Of a DNA stretch of 64,000 nt, positions 25,437 to 37,318 are shown in pieces; position 1 is the stretch's first letter; each line of letters starts with the position of its first letter. A program made the position numbers and the translations under genes. The DNA is from Acinetobacter sp. SFB (GTDB lineage Bacteria; Pseudomonadota; Gammaproteobacteria; Pseudomonadales; Moraxellaceae): NCBI RefSeq assembly GCF_001647545.1, contig NZ_LSZH01000011.1, forward strand, positions 1-64,000, read 5' to 3'. Below the pieces are notes generated by a model. It saw only the letters and a list, made by a program, of their open reading frames with translations. It ran no database searches and was not told the origin of the DNA.

Positions 25437-25468
25437 AAAAAGACTCCTATTTAGAAGTCTTTTTCTTA
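25437..25468 (-). terminator. Terminator after mutS
   Basis: AAAAAGACT and AAGTCTTTTT arms around CCTATTTAG, just past the mutS stop on the minus strand; A-rich left flank gives the U run. Confidence 0.75.
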
Positions 25469-25485
25469 TTCATGATGATTTCAAA

Positions 25486-28137
25486 TTAAGCTTCTAACGC
25501 ATCTTTTAAAGCATAAATTTGTTGGAGTGCTTCTCGTGGTGAAAGACTATCCACATCTAAAGCTCTTAAAAGATTCAGCGCAGGTACATCTTTTTCGACT
25601 TCAACAATACGTTCAATCACTTCAATGGATGATTCATCTACCACACTGAATAAATCATTTTGCACCGCTTTATTCAGTTGATGGTGTTGCTGTTTCTCTA
25701 AAATTTTTAAACGATTTTGGGCCTCTTTAATCACGCTGGCAGGAATACCGGCTAACTTTGCCACTTGCAGACCATGACTTTGACTGGCTGGCCCATGCTG
25801 AACCTTGTGCAACAAAATTAAATTGCCATTTAATTCTTTGGCGGTGACATGGTAGTTATCGATGCCAGATTCTTTGCCGAGTTCCGTGAGTTCAAAATAA
25901 TGGGTCGCAAATAAGCATAGGCATTTAATCCGTTTGCTTAAGTCAATTACACAAGCCCAGGCCAAAGACAAGCCATCATAGGTGCTGGTACCACGTCCGA
26001 CTTCATCCATCAGTACCAAAGACTGGTTGGTGGCATGATGCAGAATTTGTGAAGTTTCCGTCATCTCCACCATAAAGGTCGATTTACCGGTGGATAAGTC
26101 ATCCGCTGAACCAATACGGGTAAAGACCCGATCAATTGGACCCAGTACTGCGGATTTGGCAGGGACATAGCATCCACAATAGGCCAATAAACTGATCAAT
26201 GCGGTTTGACGCATAAAGGTCGATTTACCGCCCATATTTGGTCCTGTCACAATGACCATGCGGTGGTTAAAATCTAGCGTAGTATCGTTTGGAGTAAAAG
26301 CTGTTTTACTCAAGGCTTCAACCACAGGGTGGCGGCCAGCTATAATTTTTACCCCAATTTCAGGGCTAAATTCTGGACGCGCCCAGTTGCGTAAACGCGC
26401 CTGATGAGCAAAATTGGCCAGCATGTCAATCTGTGCAATCGCACTGCTCATCATTTGTAAATTGCCGATATCTTGACGTAATTCATTCAGCAGCATTTCA
26501 AACAGCATTTTTTCACGCGCCAGTGCACGTGATTCACTGGACAGTACTTTATCTTCAAAAGACTTGAGTTCTGGCGTGATATAGCGCTCTGCATTTTTTA
26601 AGGTCTGGCGACGAATGTAGTGATCTGGTGCCTGCTCAGCTTGCGCGCGAGTCAGTTCAATGTAGTAGCCACTAACACGGTTATAACCAATTTTCAGGGT
26701 TGAAACCCCGGTATTTTTACGTTCTTGGATTTCCAGATCGATCAGGAACTGGCCGGCATGATCACGAATTTTACGCAGTTCATCCAGTTCACTGTCAAAA
26801 CCTTCTGCAATGACATTGCCATCACGAAGTAATACTGGAGGATGTTCAACAATGGCAGACATCAGGCGTTGGTATAGCCCTTTAAAATCACCCAATTCAT
26901 TATCTAACTGTTGAATTAAGGTGGATTGCTGGGCTTGAGTAATGGGCTGAATGGCATGGCGTAATAAAGGAATTTGCGCACAGGCTTGGCGCAGTTGGAC
27001 TAAATCACGTGGACGCGCGCTGCCTAAAGCAATTCGGCTCAGCACGCGTTCAATATCACTGATGTCTTTCAATACCAAGCGAATCGGTGATTCATGATAG
27101 CTATTAAGCATCGCTGCAGTTGCATCAAGCCGGGCATCGAGTAATTTGGTATCACGCAGCGGCTGCATTAAGGTACGGCTGAGTAAACGTCCACCCATAG
27201 CCGTTTGACAGTCATTGATCAGCTGGAATAGGGATGTGCCATGATCAAACAAGGGTTCAACTAATTCTAAATTGCGACGCGTGACTGGATCTAAGGCAAT
27301 AAAGTCACTGCTTTGTTCCAGTTGAATGGAACGGATATGCGGTAAAGCTGTTTTTTGGGTTTCTTTGGCATAGTGAATCAGTGCGGCTGCAGAGGCTTTT
27401 GCCAGTGGCAAATGATCAATACCGAAACCTGACAGTGTCGAAACGGCTAACTGGTCACATAAGGTTTTTTGCGCATTATTGACATTGAAATCGACATTTG
27501 GACGCTTGGTGACAGGGCACTCCAATTGTTTTTTGATTTGTTCAATAATATTGGGATCAACAATATCTTCATCTACCAGAATTTCGCTTGGCATTAAGCG
27601 AGAAAGCTCAATCGCCAGTTGCTCGTGTTGAAATTCTTGTTGTTGAACCTTGAAAATACCGGCACTTAAATCTAACAGCGCAATACCAATTTGATTCTGT
27701 TGTATGCAAAGTGCGACTAAATTTGACGATTGATGACTGTTAAGCAGCGCATCATCGGTCAGTGTGCCAGGCGTAATAATTCGAACCACACCGCGTTCCA
27801 TAGGTGCCTTGCCGCGAGTGCCTGCGCTCTCGCCTTCACCCAGCTGTTCGCAGATGACCACGGTTTCGCCCTTCTTGACCAAACGTGCCAAATAACCTTC
27901 AGCTGCATGGTAGGGTACGCCCGCCATCGGGATCGGTTCGCCATTGGCTTTGCCACGATGGGTTAAGGTAATACCCAGTAATTTTGCTGCTTTATGCGCA
28001 TCATCAAAAAACAGTTCATAAAAATCACCCATACGGTAAAACATGAGTGAATGTGGATGCTGCATTTTGACGTTCATGTACTGTTGCATCATTGGCGTTA
28101 AATTGGAAAAATCAGCCATGATTTCCGGGTAACTCAT
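25486..28137 (-). CDS. mutS: DNA mismatch repair protein MutS
   Basis: 883 residues. The mismatch-reading Phe-x-Glu motif is in [14 protein letters not shown]; the ATPase has Walker [14 protein letters not shown] (about 630), [12 protein letters not shown] and the [10 protein letters not shown] segment. The C-terminal tail carries the helix used for dimer/MutL contacts. Recognises mismatches and recruits MutL. Start ATG 28137; a second in-frame ATG at 28119 with GGAA upstream is possible. Confidence 0.97.
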   Translation of the reverse strand: MSYPEIMADFSNLTPMMQQYMNVKMQHPHSLMFYRMGDFYELFFDDAHKAAKLLGITLTHRGKANGEPIPMAGVPYHAAEGYLARLVKKGETVVICEQLGEGESAGTRGKAPMERGVVRIITPGTLTDDALLNSHQSSNLVALCIQQNQIGIALLDLSAGIFKVQQQEFQHEQLAIELSRLMPSEILVDEDIVDPNIIEQIKKQLECPVTKRPNVDFNVNNAQKTLCDQLAVSTLSGFGIDHLPLAKASAAALIHYAKETQKTALPHIRSIQLEQSSDFIALDPVTRRNLELVEPLFDHGTSLFQLINDCQTAMGGRLLSRTLMQPLRDTKLLDARLDATAAMLNSYHESPIRLVLKDISDIERVLSRIALGSARPRDLVQLRQACAQIPLLRHAIQPITQAQQSTLIQQLDNELGDFKGLYQRLMSAIVEHPPVLLRDGNVIAEGFDSELDELRKIRDHAGQFLIDLEIQERKNTGVSTLKIGYNRVSGYYIELTRAQAEQAPDHYIRRQTLKNAERYITPELKSFEDKVLSSESRALAREKMLFEMLLNELRQDIGNLQMMSSAIAQIDMLANFAHQARLRNWARPEFSPEIGVKIIAGRHPVVEALSKTAFTPNDTTLDFNHRMVIVTGPNMGGKSTFMRQTALISLLAYCGCYVPAKSAVLGPIDRVFTRIGSADDLSTGKSTFMVEMTETSQILHHATNQSLVLMDEVGRGTSTYDGLSLAWACVIDLSKRIKCLCLFATHYFELTELGKESGIDNYHVTAKELNGNLILLHKVQHGPASQSHGLQVAKLAGIPASVIKEAQNRLKILEKQQHHQLNKAVQNDLFSVVDESSIEVIERIVEVEKDVPALNLLRALDVDSLSPREALQQIYALKDALEA

Positions 28138-28565
28138 TGAGGTAAAATCCTTAAATATTTGAATAAATCTAGATCACTAAAAACTTGGCTGCCTCACCAA
28201 TTTCAATTTTTTGCATGAAGATAAGTTAATTTTCCAGTAACACATTCTGCTTATATTTTTTGATTTTCTGGCAAATCCTGTACATAAAAAACTTCACTTC
28301 ATGCGAGTGTCTTATCTTAGCAAATTTGCAAGAGTAGAGAAAAATGCTTTGCAATAAATAGGTAAAAATGAGGAACGGTTTTTTATTTTTCTATGAAGAG
28401 GGTAAGACGAGAATATAGCTGTAGTAAAGATCAATAAGCTAGATCTGAACTATTTTAATGGTGCGTGGAAATAGCCTAAGAAAATATCTTCACATTAAAT
28501 TTAATAGAAAATCAGTCGACAATACATTATCTAAATTATCGACTGAGATTGATCAATCTTAGTTC
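28138..28565. other. 428-bp intergenic region, no gene seen
   Basis: AT-rich spacer between the lipase-like lipoprotein gene and mutS, both on the minus strand. It holds the mutS promoter region. A short palindrome GATTGATCAATC lies near 28545. No frame of interest and no strong terminator were found. Confidence 0.5.
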
Positions 28566-30620
28566 TTAAGGTTTATGCAAACCTAATTGGGTCAAATGGA
28601 GACGTAATATGCGACGTAATTCTAAAATGGCTTCCGGTGTTTCTTGAATAGAATGTCCACCTTTAATGATCTTTTCAGAAACTGCCCCATCTAAGTGAGC
28701 ACTTTTATAGGTAACGACATCGTCGCTAATGATATTCAGATCATTACTGTCAGTGATGTTGCCCATAATAGAATGGAAAGCGAGACCTTTACGTGGGTTA
28801 ATGTCTTTGGTCAGTTCCATAAATTTTGACTGATGGCTTAAGTCACTTGGACCATTTTGAATAAGACCATGATCAATCTGGGTTAAGAGTTCTTTAACGT
28901 CAAGATCCTGGGTTTGTACACTGTCACTGAGGGCAGACAGGAATGCACCCGGTAGACGAATAATTTTACGTGCTGCCTTGGTAAACCAGCGATCGGCATA
29001 ATCAGTTCCTTTATGCGGGGTGGCCAGAAATATCGCACGACTGAAATTAGGAATATCTTTAATTACGAGGCGTTGTGAGACGATCGGTAATTTTTGATAT
29101 TTATTCAATTGGCGATTGTTCATCATGCCCAAAGCTTTTTTGGTCACATCTGCATCACTCACCAACAGGCGGGCAATAATACCGCCCATGCTATGTCCAA
29201 TCACCACGGCATCTTTTTTGGCGGGTGCTTTGGAATCAATTTGTGCAAAAGCTTGGCTAAGCAGGGCATAGATTTGAAAGCGGCTTTCAATAATTGGCAT
29301 ATTGGTTGAATAAAACACTTGCCAGACTTGAAAATTCTCACGCAGTACCGTGTCACCCATCATGTCATTGGTCAGTCGAATCCATGCTTCAGGACTACTC
29401 GCTAGACCATGCACCAAAACAATGACTTTTTTATTCGGGTTATAAGGTTCGAGCATATATAAATGCGGCATGGTGAGATGATCATCACGATTAATCAGGG
29501 TCAAATAGGCGGCTTTACCCAGATTATTTTGTGCCAGCCATAAACCATAGGGAGTCGAAAAGTTAGCAGCAAGCGGATAGGTTTTTCCTGCCAGATCAAC
29601 TTTTTCATACTTGTATGGATCAAAAGCTTTTAATTCAAACTCTGAGTTATTTAAAATATCCTCAATGGTTGTCGCAACTTTCGGCTGAGCGGTAAGAGTG
29701 GCTGCCAAATAGCGCGCTTGATGAATATTCGGATTGATGCCATTTTTGTAGCTAAAATTCATCGGGTCGATAATGTATTTATTTTTACCCTTGCCGATAT
29801 CATCCTTAACTTGTGGTAAAACCACGACAAATTCTGAACCAAAACCATCACGGCGGTTAATCGAACGTAATCCTGAAAAATTCAGGTTATAACTTGAAAG
29901 CAGTTGCTCAATTTTCTGTTCTTTAAGTTGCGGATAATGATCAAAGTTAATACTGTAGATGCTGTCACCCACTTTAATCCGTTGTTCGACTTCCGTAGGT
30001 TTGTGACGTAAGCCATAAGCAGACACCAATTTAGCCAGGGCCAAGTTGTAGAAGTCACGAATTTGAACCTGTCTGTTATCAAAAATGCGGTCTTGGGGGC
30101 CACGTTTCGTTTTAAACATGTAGGCATAACTGTAACGAATACTTTTATCCAGCATATAAAGTTGTTGATCCAAACATTTATCATAAGTTACTTGCTGGAG
30201 CTGCTGTTTTTCTTGTGACTTGCTGCTACTCAATATTCCGACTTTACAATCACTTGAATTTTCAAATGTTAAGGCTTTGGCTAAATAAACTTCACTGGCT
30301 GTAGACAATAATTGTTCGTCTTGAACTTGGGGGATTTGTTGTAGTTCTTTGACGCATTGTTCGGGTTCATCAGAGCAGATTTTCGCTTCACGGCCCGTCA
30401 TTGAAAGCACGTTTAAACTCGCTTCACTCAATTTGTTGCGGGTCAGTATGCTTTCTCGTTCATTGGCGATGGTGACATTGATGGCTTGATTTTTAACACT
30501 TACAATTTGACATCCTGTCAGCAGATAACTACTGAATAGCGTTGCAAATAAAACTTTGTATATCTGTTTTGGCATCATAATAGTCTGCAATAAGGATTTG
30601 TTTGAATTTTTATTCATCAT
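28566..30620 (-). CDS. Alpha/beta-hydrolase lipoprotein (putative lipase/esterase)
   Basis: 684 residues. A lipoprotein signal ends SSYLLTGC. The N-terminal 380 residues are not recognised. The C-terminal hydrolase has the oxyanion segment VLVHGLASSPEAW and nucleophile elbow GHSMGGIIARL; later Asp and His (GGHSIQETPEAI) complete a plausible triad. Likely anchored in an outer-membrane leaflet. The substrate is unknown. A second lipoprotein gene lies upstream on the same strand, beyond a terminator. Confidence 0.85.
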   Translation of the reverse strand: MMNKNSNKSLLQTIMMPKQIYKVLFATLFSSYLLTGCQIVSVKNQAINVTIANERESILTRNKLSEASLNVLSMTGREAKICSDEPEQCVKELQQIPQVQDEQLLSTASEVYLAKALTFENSSDCKVGILSSSKSQEKQQLQQVTYDKCLDQQLYMLDKSIRYSYAYMFKTKRGPQDRIFDNRQVQIRDFYNLALAKLVSAYGLRHKPTEVEQRIKVGDSIYSINFDHYPQLKEQKIEQLLSSYNLNFSGLRSINRRDGFGSEFVVVLPQVKDDIGKGKNKYIIDPMNFSYKNGINPNIHQARYLAATLTAQPKVATTIEDILNNSEFELKAFDPYKYEKVDLAGKTYPLAANFSTPYGLWLAQNNLGKAAYLTLINRDDHLTMPHLYMLEPYNPNKKVIVLVHGLASSPEAWIRLTNDMMGDTVLRENFQVWQVFYSTNMPIIESRFQIYALLSQAFAQIDSKAPAKKDAVVIGHSMGGIIARLLVSDADVTKKALGMMNNRQLNKYQKLPIVSQRLVIKDIPNFSRAIFLATPHKGTDYADRWFTKAARKIIRLPGAFLSALSDSVQTQDLDVKELLTQIDHGLIQNGPSDLSHQSKFMELTKDINPRKGLAFHSIMGNITDSNDLNIISDDVVTYKSAHLDGAVSEKIIKGGHSIQETPEAILELRRILRLHLTQLGLHKP

Positions 30621-30654
30621 ACGATAATTTTTCTAATTTTCAATTCACCCAAAT

Positions 30655-30683
30655 AAAAATAGACCGTACTGGACGGCCTATTT
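30655..30683 (-). terminator. Terminator after TPR lipoprotein gene
   Basis: AAATAGACCGT pairs with ACGGCCTATTT around ACTGG-type loop with a single mismatch; lies just past the stop at 30701 on the minus strand. Confidence 0.6.
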
Positions 30684-30700
30684 AAATCAATAATTAAAAA

Positions 30701-31615
30701 TTAAGACGCTTTAGGTGGAGTAAGGATTTGCCATACATTCCAGCGACCTTGCTTTTCAATTTCAGCAATTAAACGGTCAGCCACTTCAGCTTCTTGCGGA
30801 TATTTTATCTTGTAATTTTTCAAAATTTGGAGCGCATTTTTCTTTTGTTCCATGGCAATGTAGTTATTTGCCGCAGATAGATAGGCTTCTTGAACACCCG
30901 CTTGCATTGCCTTATCTAAATAAGGGATCGCTTCACGCTGACCGCCACCTTCAGATAAACCAAAACCAAACCAGAAGTTTGCTTCGGCATCTTCTTTGTT
31001 AATTTTTAAAATACGCTGTGCATAAGTTAAAGATTTAGTGGTATAGACCGAACCCAAGTCCAAGTTGCGGGCCATGACGCTGGCTTTAAATGCACGAATC
31101 AGCACATCAAAAGATGCATTATCTCTAGATGCCAAGGTATCAAGCTGCTGAGTCAATTCTTTTAACTTCGCTTCAAAACCTTTACGTTCCTGACGTTCAG
31201 TAAAACGAGGCGGGTAATGACGTGCTTTACCTTCAACCAGTTGCAAGAAGTCATCAATTTCAGTGACATCAATTTCATTTTCGCCTGCAAGTACCGCAAA
31301 TTTCAAATTACGTTGATTGCTGTTCACGGTTGGAACGATCAGTTTGTTTACATCTAAAGTCACTTTCTTGGAAGGATCGCTTTGCAGATTGACTTCCATT
31401 TTAGTGACAGGCTGCGCTGCAGCTTGTTTTAATGCGATTTCAAAGGGAGGCGGAGCATTGTAGTTAAACGGATTTAGCGCATAGAATGGTGGAGTCACAT
31501 CAGGTTCTGTGAAAATAATCGGACTAGTCGGCTTTTCATCTTTTTTAGGTGTCGTGCTACATGCGGATAATAAAGATACAGCAATTAATGTGCATGCCAA
31601 CGGCTTAAGGGTCAT
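30701..31615 (-). CDS. TPR-like lipoprotein of unknown function
   Basis: 304 residues. Signal peptide with lipobox SLLSAC (Cys about 19), a proline-rich linker, then a conserved middle part and a C-terminal half of helical TPR-like repeats (EANFWFGFGLSEGGGQREAIPYLDKAM; YLSAANNYIAMEQKKNALQIL). I do not recognise the family. The layout suggests a periplasmic scaffold or assembly factor (inference). Confidence 0.75.
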   Translation of the reverse strand: MTLKPLACTLIAVSLLSACSTTPKKDEKPTSPIIFTEPDVTPPFYALNPFNYNAPPPFEIALKQAAAQPVTKMEVNLQSDPSKKVTLDVNKLIVPTVNSNQRNLKFAVLAGENEIDVTEIDDFLQLVEGKARHYPPRFTERQERKGFEAKLKELTQQLDTLASRDNASFDVLIRAFKASVMARNLDLGSVYTTKSLTYAQRILKINKEDAEANFWFGFGLSEGGGQREAIPYLDKAMQAGVQEAYLSAANNYIAMEQKKNALQILKNYKIKYPQEAEVADRLIAEIEKQGRWNVWQILTPPKAS

Positions 31616-31846
31616 ATTGGGTCATCCATTCATTTAGTTTTAAAATTGATCAGAGTTTGCTGCTATATCATTATGAAACAGTCGTTTAGAATGACTAAAT
31701 ATCCTGCGCCATGTTATATGAGCTAAAAGTATGCACCGTCGCAAACATAGATGAAGTGTCAACAAACCCATCCTGCATGTTGGTCAGTCTAAAAAAACTA
31801 TCACGAACATGCAAGTTAGCGCTTGTTAATCTTTGAGATAAGTACT

Positions 31847-32653
31847 TCAGGCTTTGGATTGACTGCTTTGCGCTTCACATTCACGGCGTACATCTTCAAT
31901 AATTTTAAGCTCTTCCACACTAAAGGGCTGTTCGTCTTGTTGCTTTTTAAAAGAAGGATCAAGTAAAGATAAACGCTGACATAAACTATTCATGCGTTTC
32001 TCATTATGCTGAATTCGATCCAGCAAAACCCGCATACCGTCTAAAATTGGATCCGACTGATCTTGTGTTGCCGCATACGGCTGGAAACCGATACTTTGCG
32101 CATAATCACGGCGACGTGCTTCTTCCGCATCTTTAGGCTTGTCTTTGGTGATAAAGCGCGCTGGATTACCCACAGCTGTGGTATCAGGTGGAACTTCTTT
32201 GGTCACAACCGCATTGGAGCCGACTTTGGAGTTTTTACCCACGGTAAAGGGTCCAAGAATTTTTGCACCTGCACCTACCACCACGCCATCTTCCAGGGTG
32301 GGATGGCGTTTGCCTTTGTTCCAGGTGGTTCCGCCGAGTGTTACGCCATGATAAAGCGTGACATCATCCCCAATTTCGGCAGTTTCACCAATCACTACAC
32401 CCATGCCATGATCGATAAAGAAACGACGACCAATTTTTGCACCCGGGTGAATTTCAATACCTGTGGCAAAACGACTAAAAGAAGACAGCAGGCGCGCAGA
32501 GCCTTTACACTCTTTTTGCCAAAGTTCATGGGCAATACGGTGCATAATCAGCGCATGTATGCCTGGATAGGTGGTGAGAACTTCTAAGGTGTTTCGAGCT
32601 GCAGGATCGCGCGCGAATACAGCCTGTATGTCTTCTTTAAGCTGTTTAAGCAT
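31847..32653 (-). CDS. cysE: Serine O-acetyltransferase
   Basis: 268 residues. Makes O-acetylserine for cysteine synthesis. N-terminal helical SAT domain ([32 protein letters not shown]), then hexapeptide beta-helix with catalytic-type His in [15 protein letters not shown] and [10 protein letters not shown], and [12 protein letters not shown]. This is the shorter CysE/EpsC type with a C-terminal helical tail. It overlaps trmJ by 8 bp, so the two are co-translated. Confidence 0.93.
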   Translation of the reverse strand: MLKQLKEDIQAVFARDPAARNTLEVLTTYPGIHALIMHRIAHELWQKECKGSARLLSSFSRFATGIEIHPGAKIGRRFFIDHGMGVVIGETAEIGDDVTLYHGVTLGGTTWNKGKRHPTLEDGVVVGAGAKILGPFTVGKNSKVGSNAVVTKEVPPDTTAVGNPARFITKDKPKDAEEARRRDYAQSIGFQPYAATQDQSDPILDGMRVLLDRIQHNEKRMNSLCQRLSLLDPSFKKQQDEQPFSVEELKIIEDVRRECEAQSSQSKA

Positions 32654-33503
32654 TAGGTTGATCCTCTGAAGAATCTGTTGTTTTGTCGGTAGATTTTTTC
32701 CATTTACCGCTATTCATGGCTTGTACACGCGTAAATATGCCACGAAGTAAATGATATTCCATACGGTCTAATTGTATACGTCCAAAGAGACGACGCAAGC
32801 GTAAAGGCAATAAACGTGGATTTTTTGGATCCATAAACTCAATTTCTGCCAACATTTTTTCAATATGTGGATAGAACTGTTCCATTTGTTCATGCGTAAC
32901 CAGAGGTTCATCCCATTGCATGTCAATTTCATCAGTCACATGCATCGTAGCTTCGGGATTTTCTTTCTGCTCAGTCAATGCGATTGCTGCCATACGCATT
33001 TCATAGCAAATCACCTGAATGGCTTGGGCAACATTGAGTACGCCATAATCGTTATTGACTGGAATAGTGACGTGATAATTGGCCATCGCCAATTCTTCAT
33101 TGGTCAAACCACGGTCTTCACGACCAAATACAATTGCAATTTCCTGTTGATCTTTGACCACGGCATTCAGCGATTTTTCCGCGGCAGGACGTGCATCCAG
33201 TAAAGGCCACGGAATGGTGCGGCTACGTGCACTGGTGCCAAAAACCAGATGACAGTCTTTAATCGCATCTTCTAAAGTAGGCACAATTTCAATCTGCTCG
33301 ATCAAATCGACAGCGCCCGCCGCCAAAGCATTGATATCTGGATGCGGATAGGTTTTAGGTTCAACCAGTACCAGCTTGGATAAACCCATGGTTTTCATTG
33401 CTCTTAAAGCACTGCCGATATTCGCAGGTAAGGTGGTATTGACCATGACAATACGCACATGGGAGAGATGTGCTGAAACAACAGCATTGTCAACTTGACT
33501 CAT
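32646..33503 (-). CDS. trmJ: tRNA (cytidine/uridine-32-2'-O)-methyltransferase TrmJ
   Basis: 285 residues, SPOUT fold. N-terminal [23 protein letters not shown], then the knot motifs [14 protein letters not shown] and VPVN-type [15 protein letters not shown] identify the TrmJ/TrmH family; the C-terminal helical extension is typical of TrmJ. Methylates ribose at position 32 of certain tRNAs. Upstream and overlapping with cysE; trmJ-cysE adjacency is common in gammaproteobacteria. Confidence 0.9.
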   Translation of the reverse strand: MSQVDNAVVSAHLSHVRIVMVNTTLPANIGSALRAMKTMGLSKLVLVEPKTYPHPDINALAAGAVDLIEQIEIVPTLEDAIKDCHLVFGTSARSRTIPWPLLDARPAAEKSLNAVVKDQQEIAIVFGREDRGLTNEELAMANYHVTIPVNNDYGVLNVAQAIQVICYEMRMAAIALTEQKENPEATMHVTDEIDMQWDEPLVTHEQMEQFYPHIEKMLAEIEFMDPKNPRLLPLRLRRLFGRIQLDRMEYHLLRGIFTRVQAMNSGKWKKSTDKTTDSSEDQPNA

Positions 33504-33536
33504 AATGTGTCCGATTTGAATTTAAATATTTAAAAA

Positions 33537-36500
33537 CTAAGAATATTGGTTGGCTTCAGCCTGATACATATCCATCGCATCATCCATGCTGACATTGGCA
33601 GGTGGCGGTGCAATATATGCCGGCTGACTATGATGCGCGGCCTTGGCAGCTTTGGATTTCACTTGATATTCAATGTGAATGACATCCTTACCAAAATAAT
33701 CGCGCAATTTCACCAGCAGTTCATCCTGCGGTGCAACTTTCCAATTCAAACCCAAGTGAACTTCCGCAGAAGCATAGGGATAATCAATTTGTAATTGCAT
33801 TGGAATATGATTACACATATCGACATTACAAAACGGAAGCAGAATCTTTTGTAAATCCTGACTCAATGTTTTGCTCAGATGTTCATTATTCAGTTTAATC
33901 TGGATGCTATTGGCACGTTTCTGACGAATTTCATTCAGGCTGAATGCCTTGGTTAAACGTCCCATTGGACGGTCATAACCTTCACGTTCATAGATTTCGC
34001 CTTCAATTACCACCACACGGTCGGCCTGAATGATATCTTTAAAACGCTGGAAACGTTCATGATTGGCAGAAACTTCTATACGCGCCGTCCCATCATCCAG
34101 AGTCACCATCATCCTGTTGGGGAAGTTGGCAACATCCACCACCAATCCGGCAAATACCGTGGTGACACCGCGACGTGTCGGGGTTAATTCATTAATTCGT
34201 ACAGGAATAAAGGACTTTAACTCTGGACGATAAACATCAATTGGATGTCCGGTAAGATATAGTCCAAGCGTGTCTTTTTCGCCTTTTAAACGAACTTCAT
34301 CTGACCACGGTTTTACCGGTTTGGATGGTTTACGTTGAACTTCTTCAACTTCACCAAACAAATCCATAATTCCGGTTTCGCGATTGGAGCGTGCTTGGTC
34401 AGCCGCTTGAACCGCTTCTGGCAATTGCGCCATAATGCTGGCACGATCAATACCCAAACAGTCTAAAGCACCGGAACGGATGAGTGCTTCTAAAGTTCGT
34501 TTATTGATTTTTTTCAAATCAATACGGTGGCAAAAATCGAATAAATCTTTGTAAGGTCCATCTTGCAAACGTGAGTCAATCACCGATTGCATGGCTGCTT
34601 CACCTACGCCTTTAATTGCACCCAAACCATAAACAATGGTTTTTTCATCGCTGGCATGAAACTTGTAAAAAGACATGTTAATGGATGGTGGAAATACTTC
34701 TAATCCATTAATACGGCAGTCATCAATCAAAAATACAATACTGTCGGTATTCTGCATTTCTGAGGTGAGTACCGCTGCCATAAATTCAGACGGATAATAG
34801 GCTTTTAACCATGCTGTTTGGTAGGCAATTAAGGCGTAAGCTGCCGCATGCGATTTGTTAAAACCGTAACCTGCAAACTTTTCCATATAGTCAAAAATAT
34901 GGTTGGCTGTCGCTTCATCAATGTCTTTTTTTGCAGCACCTTCAATAAATATTTGACGCTGCTTGACCATTTCTTCAGGTTTCTTTTTACCCATGGCGCG
35001 ACGCAACATGTCCGCGCCACCGAGGGTATAGCCGGCACAGTACTGTGCGGCCTGCATTACCTGTTCCTGATACACCATGATCCCGTAAGTCGGCTCAAGT
35101 ACGCCTTCCAATAACGGGTGTAGATATTCAAACTCGCCACCATGCATACGGTGGATAAAGTCAGGAATAAGATCCATGGGGCCTGGACGGTACAACGATA
35201 CGAAAGCGATAATTTCTTCGAACTTGCTTGGACGCGCCTCTTTGAGCATTTTTTTCATGCCGACGGATTCGAACTGGAATACCGCAGTGGTATTGGCATC
35301 CGCAAAAATCGAATAGGCTTTGGCATCGTCTAGCGGAATATGCGCAATATCAACGGTTTTTTCCGGCCCAACGCGTTTATTAATATTTTGAATCGCATCT
35401 TCAATCACGGTCAGGTTACGCAGACCCAAGAAGTCGAACTTGACCAGACCGGCTGATTCAACATCGTCTTTATCGAATTGTGCGACGCGGTTGGTACCAT
35501 CCGCATCGCACATTACAGCTGAATAATCGGTAATTTTACCCGGTGCAATCACCACACCACCGGCATGTTTACCGGTATTACGGGTAATGCCTTCAAGTTT
35601 AAGTGCCATTTCCCAGATTTCAGCCGCATCATCATTGTCTGGGTTGGATGGGTTGGTGACAATATCTTTAAGCTGCGGTTCCATGTCGATGGCAGCACGA
35701 AGGTCTACACCTAAGGGCTTGGTCGGGATCAACTTCGAGATACGGTCTGCAAGTCCGTAGGATTTGCCCAGTACCCGCGCGACATCACGGATGGCACCTT
35801 TTGCCGCCATGGTTCCGAAAGTGGCAATCTGTGATACAGCATCACGACCATAATGACGGGCCACATAACCAATCACCCGGTCACGACCTGCAATACAGAA
35901 GTCGATGTCAAAGTCGGGCATCGAGACACGTTCAGGGTTCAAGAACCGTTCGAACAGCAGGTCATAACGTAGCGGATCGAGATCGGTGATTTTTAGGCTA
36001 TAAGCCACCAGCGAACCGGCACCTGAACCACGTCCCGGACCGACGGGTACGCCATTATTTTTCGACCATTGAATGAAGTCCATCACAATCAGGAAGTAGC
36101 CGGGGAATCCCATGTTCAGGATCGTGCCAATTTCGTAGGCTAGACGTTCATCATAAACCTTACGAATTTCAGGCCAGTCTTCATCACGTTTTTCAACTGG
36201 ATAAAGGAATTTTAAGCGTTCTTCCAAGCCTTGTTTAGAAATATGCTCAAAGAAGGTATCAATGGTATGACCTTCGGGAACTGGAAAGTCGGGAAGATCA
36301 TTGAAGCCTAAACGCAAGCTGACATTACAGCGTTTGGCAATGTGATAAGTGTTTTCAATCGCTGTAGGAATGTCTGAAAACAGTTCAGTCATTTGCTCGG
36401 CAGTTTTAAAATATTGTTCAGGCGTGTAAGAACGTGGGCGACGGTTATCACCAAGCACATAACCATCGGCAATACACACACGGGCTTCATGTGCTTCAAA

Positions 36501-37100
36501 GTCGCTTGCTGCAATAAAGTGCACATCATTATGTGCCACAACACCAATATTGTATTTTTGAGCCAGTTTAACCGCACCTGCAATAAAACTTTCTTCATCG
36601 GGTCGGTCGGTACGGGTGAGGGCTAAATAAACCCGGTTGCCAAACTTTTCAATCCATTCTTCTAATAATGCTTCAGCTTTTTGCGGATTCGATGAGTTAA
36701 GCATCTTGCCGACATCACTATGCATGCCTAATAGCACGATGATGTCTTCGTTTTGTTCAAGCACCCATTCTTTTTTTACGCAAGGAATATCAAGCTGTTG
36801 ACCTTCAATAAAGCCGCGCGAAATAATTTCGGTCAGGCTGCGCCAACCTTTATTGGTCATGGAAAGCAGAGTTGCTTTATGGTCTGCATCATTCAGGCGA
36901 ATGACACCGCCCAAAATCGGTTTGATGCCATTATCCAGACATTTTTTATAAAATTTAACTGCGGCATGCAAGTTGGACAGGTCTGTTAATGCCAAAGCTG
37001 GCATTGCATCATTCACTGCAGCTTTCATAAGATCAGGGATACGTACGATCGATTCCGTAATTGAAAATTCTGTATGTATACCAAGATGAACAAAGTGCAT
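33537..37100 (-). CDS. dnaE: DNA polymerase III alpha subunit
   Basis: 1187 residues from ATG 37100, which has AGGGA upstream; an in-frame extension to 37172 is unlikely because homologues start MHFVHLGIHTEF. Domains: PHP (1-270), polymerase with catalytic aspartates in MPDFDIDF (about 393), GPGRGSGAGSLVAY, helix-hairpin-helix region and an OB domain (VFAGLVVDVANFPNRMMVTLDD, about 1000). Replicative polymerase. Encoded just upstream of trmJ on the same strand. Confidence 0.97.
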   Translation of the reverse strand: MHFVHLGIHTEFSITESIVRIPDLMKAAVNDAMPALALTDLSNLHAAVKFYKKCLDNGIKPILGGVIRLNDADHKATLLSMTNKGWRSLTEIISRGFIEGQQLDIPCVKKEWVLEQNEDIIVLLGMHSDVGKMLNSSNPQKAEALLEEWIEKFGNRVYLALTRTDRPDEESFIAGAVKLAQKYNIGVVAHNDVHFIAASDFEAHEARVCIADGYVLGDNRRPRSYTPEQYFKTAEQMTELFSDIPTAIENTYHIAKRCNVSLRLGFNDLPDFPVPEGHTIDTFFEHISKQGLEERLKFLYPVEKRDEDWPEIRKVYDERLAYEIGTILNMGFPGYFLIVMDFIQWSKNNGVPVGPGRGSGAGSLVAYSLKITDLDPLRYDLLFERFLNPERVSMPDFDIDFCIAGRDRVIGYVARHYGRDAVSQIATFGTMAAKGAIRDVARVLGKSYGLADRISKLIPTKPLGVDLRAAIDMEPQLKDIVTNPSNPDNDDAAEIWEMALKLEGITRNTGKHAGGVVIAPGKITDYSAVMCDADGTNRVAQFDKDDVESAGLVKFDFLGLRNLTVIEDAIQNINKRVGPEKTVDIAHIPLDDAKAYSIFADANTTAVFQFESVGMKKMLKEARPSKFEEIIAFVSLYRPGPMDLIPDFIHRMHGGEFEYLHPLLEGVLEPTYGIMVYQEQVMQAAQYCAGYTLGGADMLRRAMGKKKPEEMVKQRQIFIEGAAKKDIDEATANHIFDYMEKFAGYGFNKSHAAAYALIAYQTAWLKAYYPSEFMAAVLTSEMQNTDSIVFLIDDCRINGLEVFPPSINMSFYKFHASDEKTIVYGLGAIKGVGEAAMQSVIDSRLQDGPYKDLFDFCHRIDLKKINKRTLEALIRSGALDCLGIDRASIMAQLPEAVQAADQARSNRETGIMDLFGEVEEVQRKPSKPVKPWSDEVRLKGEKDTLGLYLTGHPIDVYRPELKSFIPVRINELTPTRRGVTTVFAGLVVDVANFPNRMMVTLDDGTARIEVSANHERFQRFKDIIQADRVVVIEGEIYEREGYDRPMGRLTKAFSLNEIRQKRANSIQIKLNNEHLSKTLSQDLQKILLPFCNVDMCNHIPMQLQIDYPYASAEVHLGLNWKVAPQDELLVKLRDYFGKDVIHIEYQVKSKAAKAAHHSQPAYIAPPPANVSMDDAMDMYQAEANQYS

Positions 37101-37270
37101 AAATGAGTCCCTGCAAAAACTGACGGCTATTTTAGCATGCTCTGAATATGGGAATGGCTTAATATTTACCAAATTCGATGTAGATTTTTGATCATATTAT
37201 TAACTATAGCCGCTGTTTTTATTGATAAAGTCGGAAATCGCATCATTTTTAATCAGAATATTTTTGCCAA

Positions 37271-37298
37271 ATTAAAACCCTCAAGATGAGGGTTTTAA
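37271..37298 (-). terminator. Terminator of metQNI
   Basis: Stem AAAACCCTCA (37274-37283) with TGAGGGTTTT (37287-37296), 3-nt loop, 20 bp past the metI stop on the minus strand. Confidence 0.85.
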
Positions 37299-37318
37299 GG
37301 ATTTAAGCTGATCAATAT

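Noticed and set aside
32063..32587. Plus-strand 174-residue frame
   Set aside because: Shadow of cysE with cysteine- and phenylalanine-rich nonsense composition.
37101..37172. N-terminal extension of DnaE
   Set aside because: The inner ATG at 37100 has AGGGA upstream and matches the usual MHFVHL-type start.
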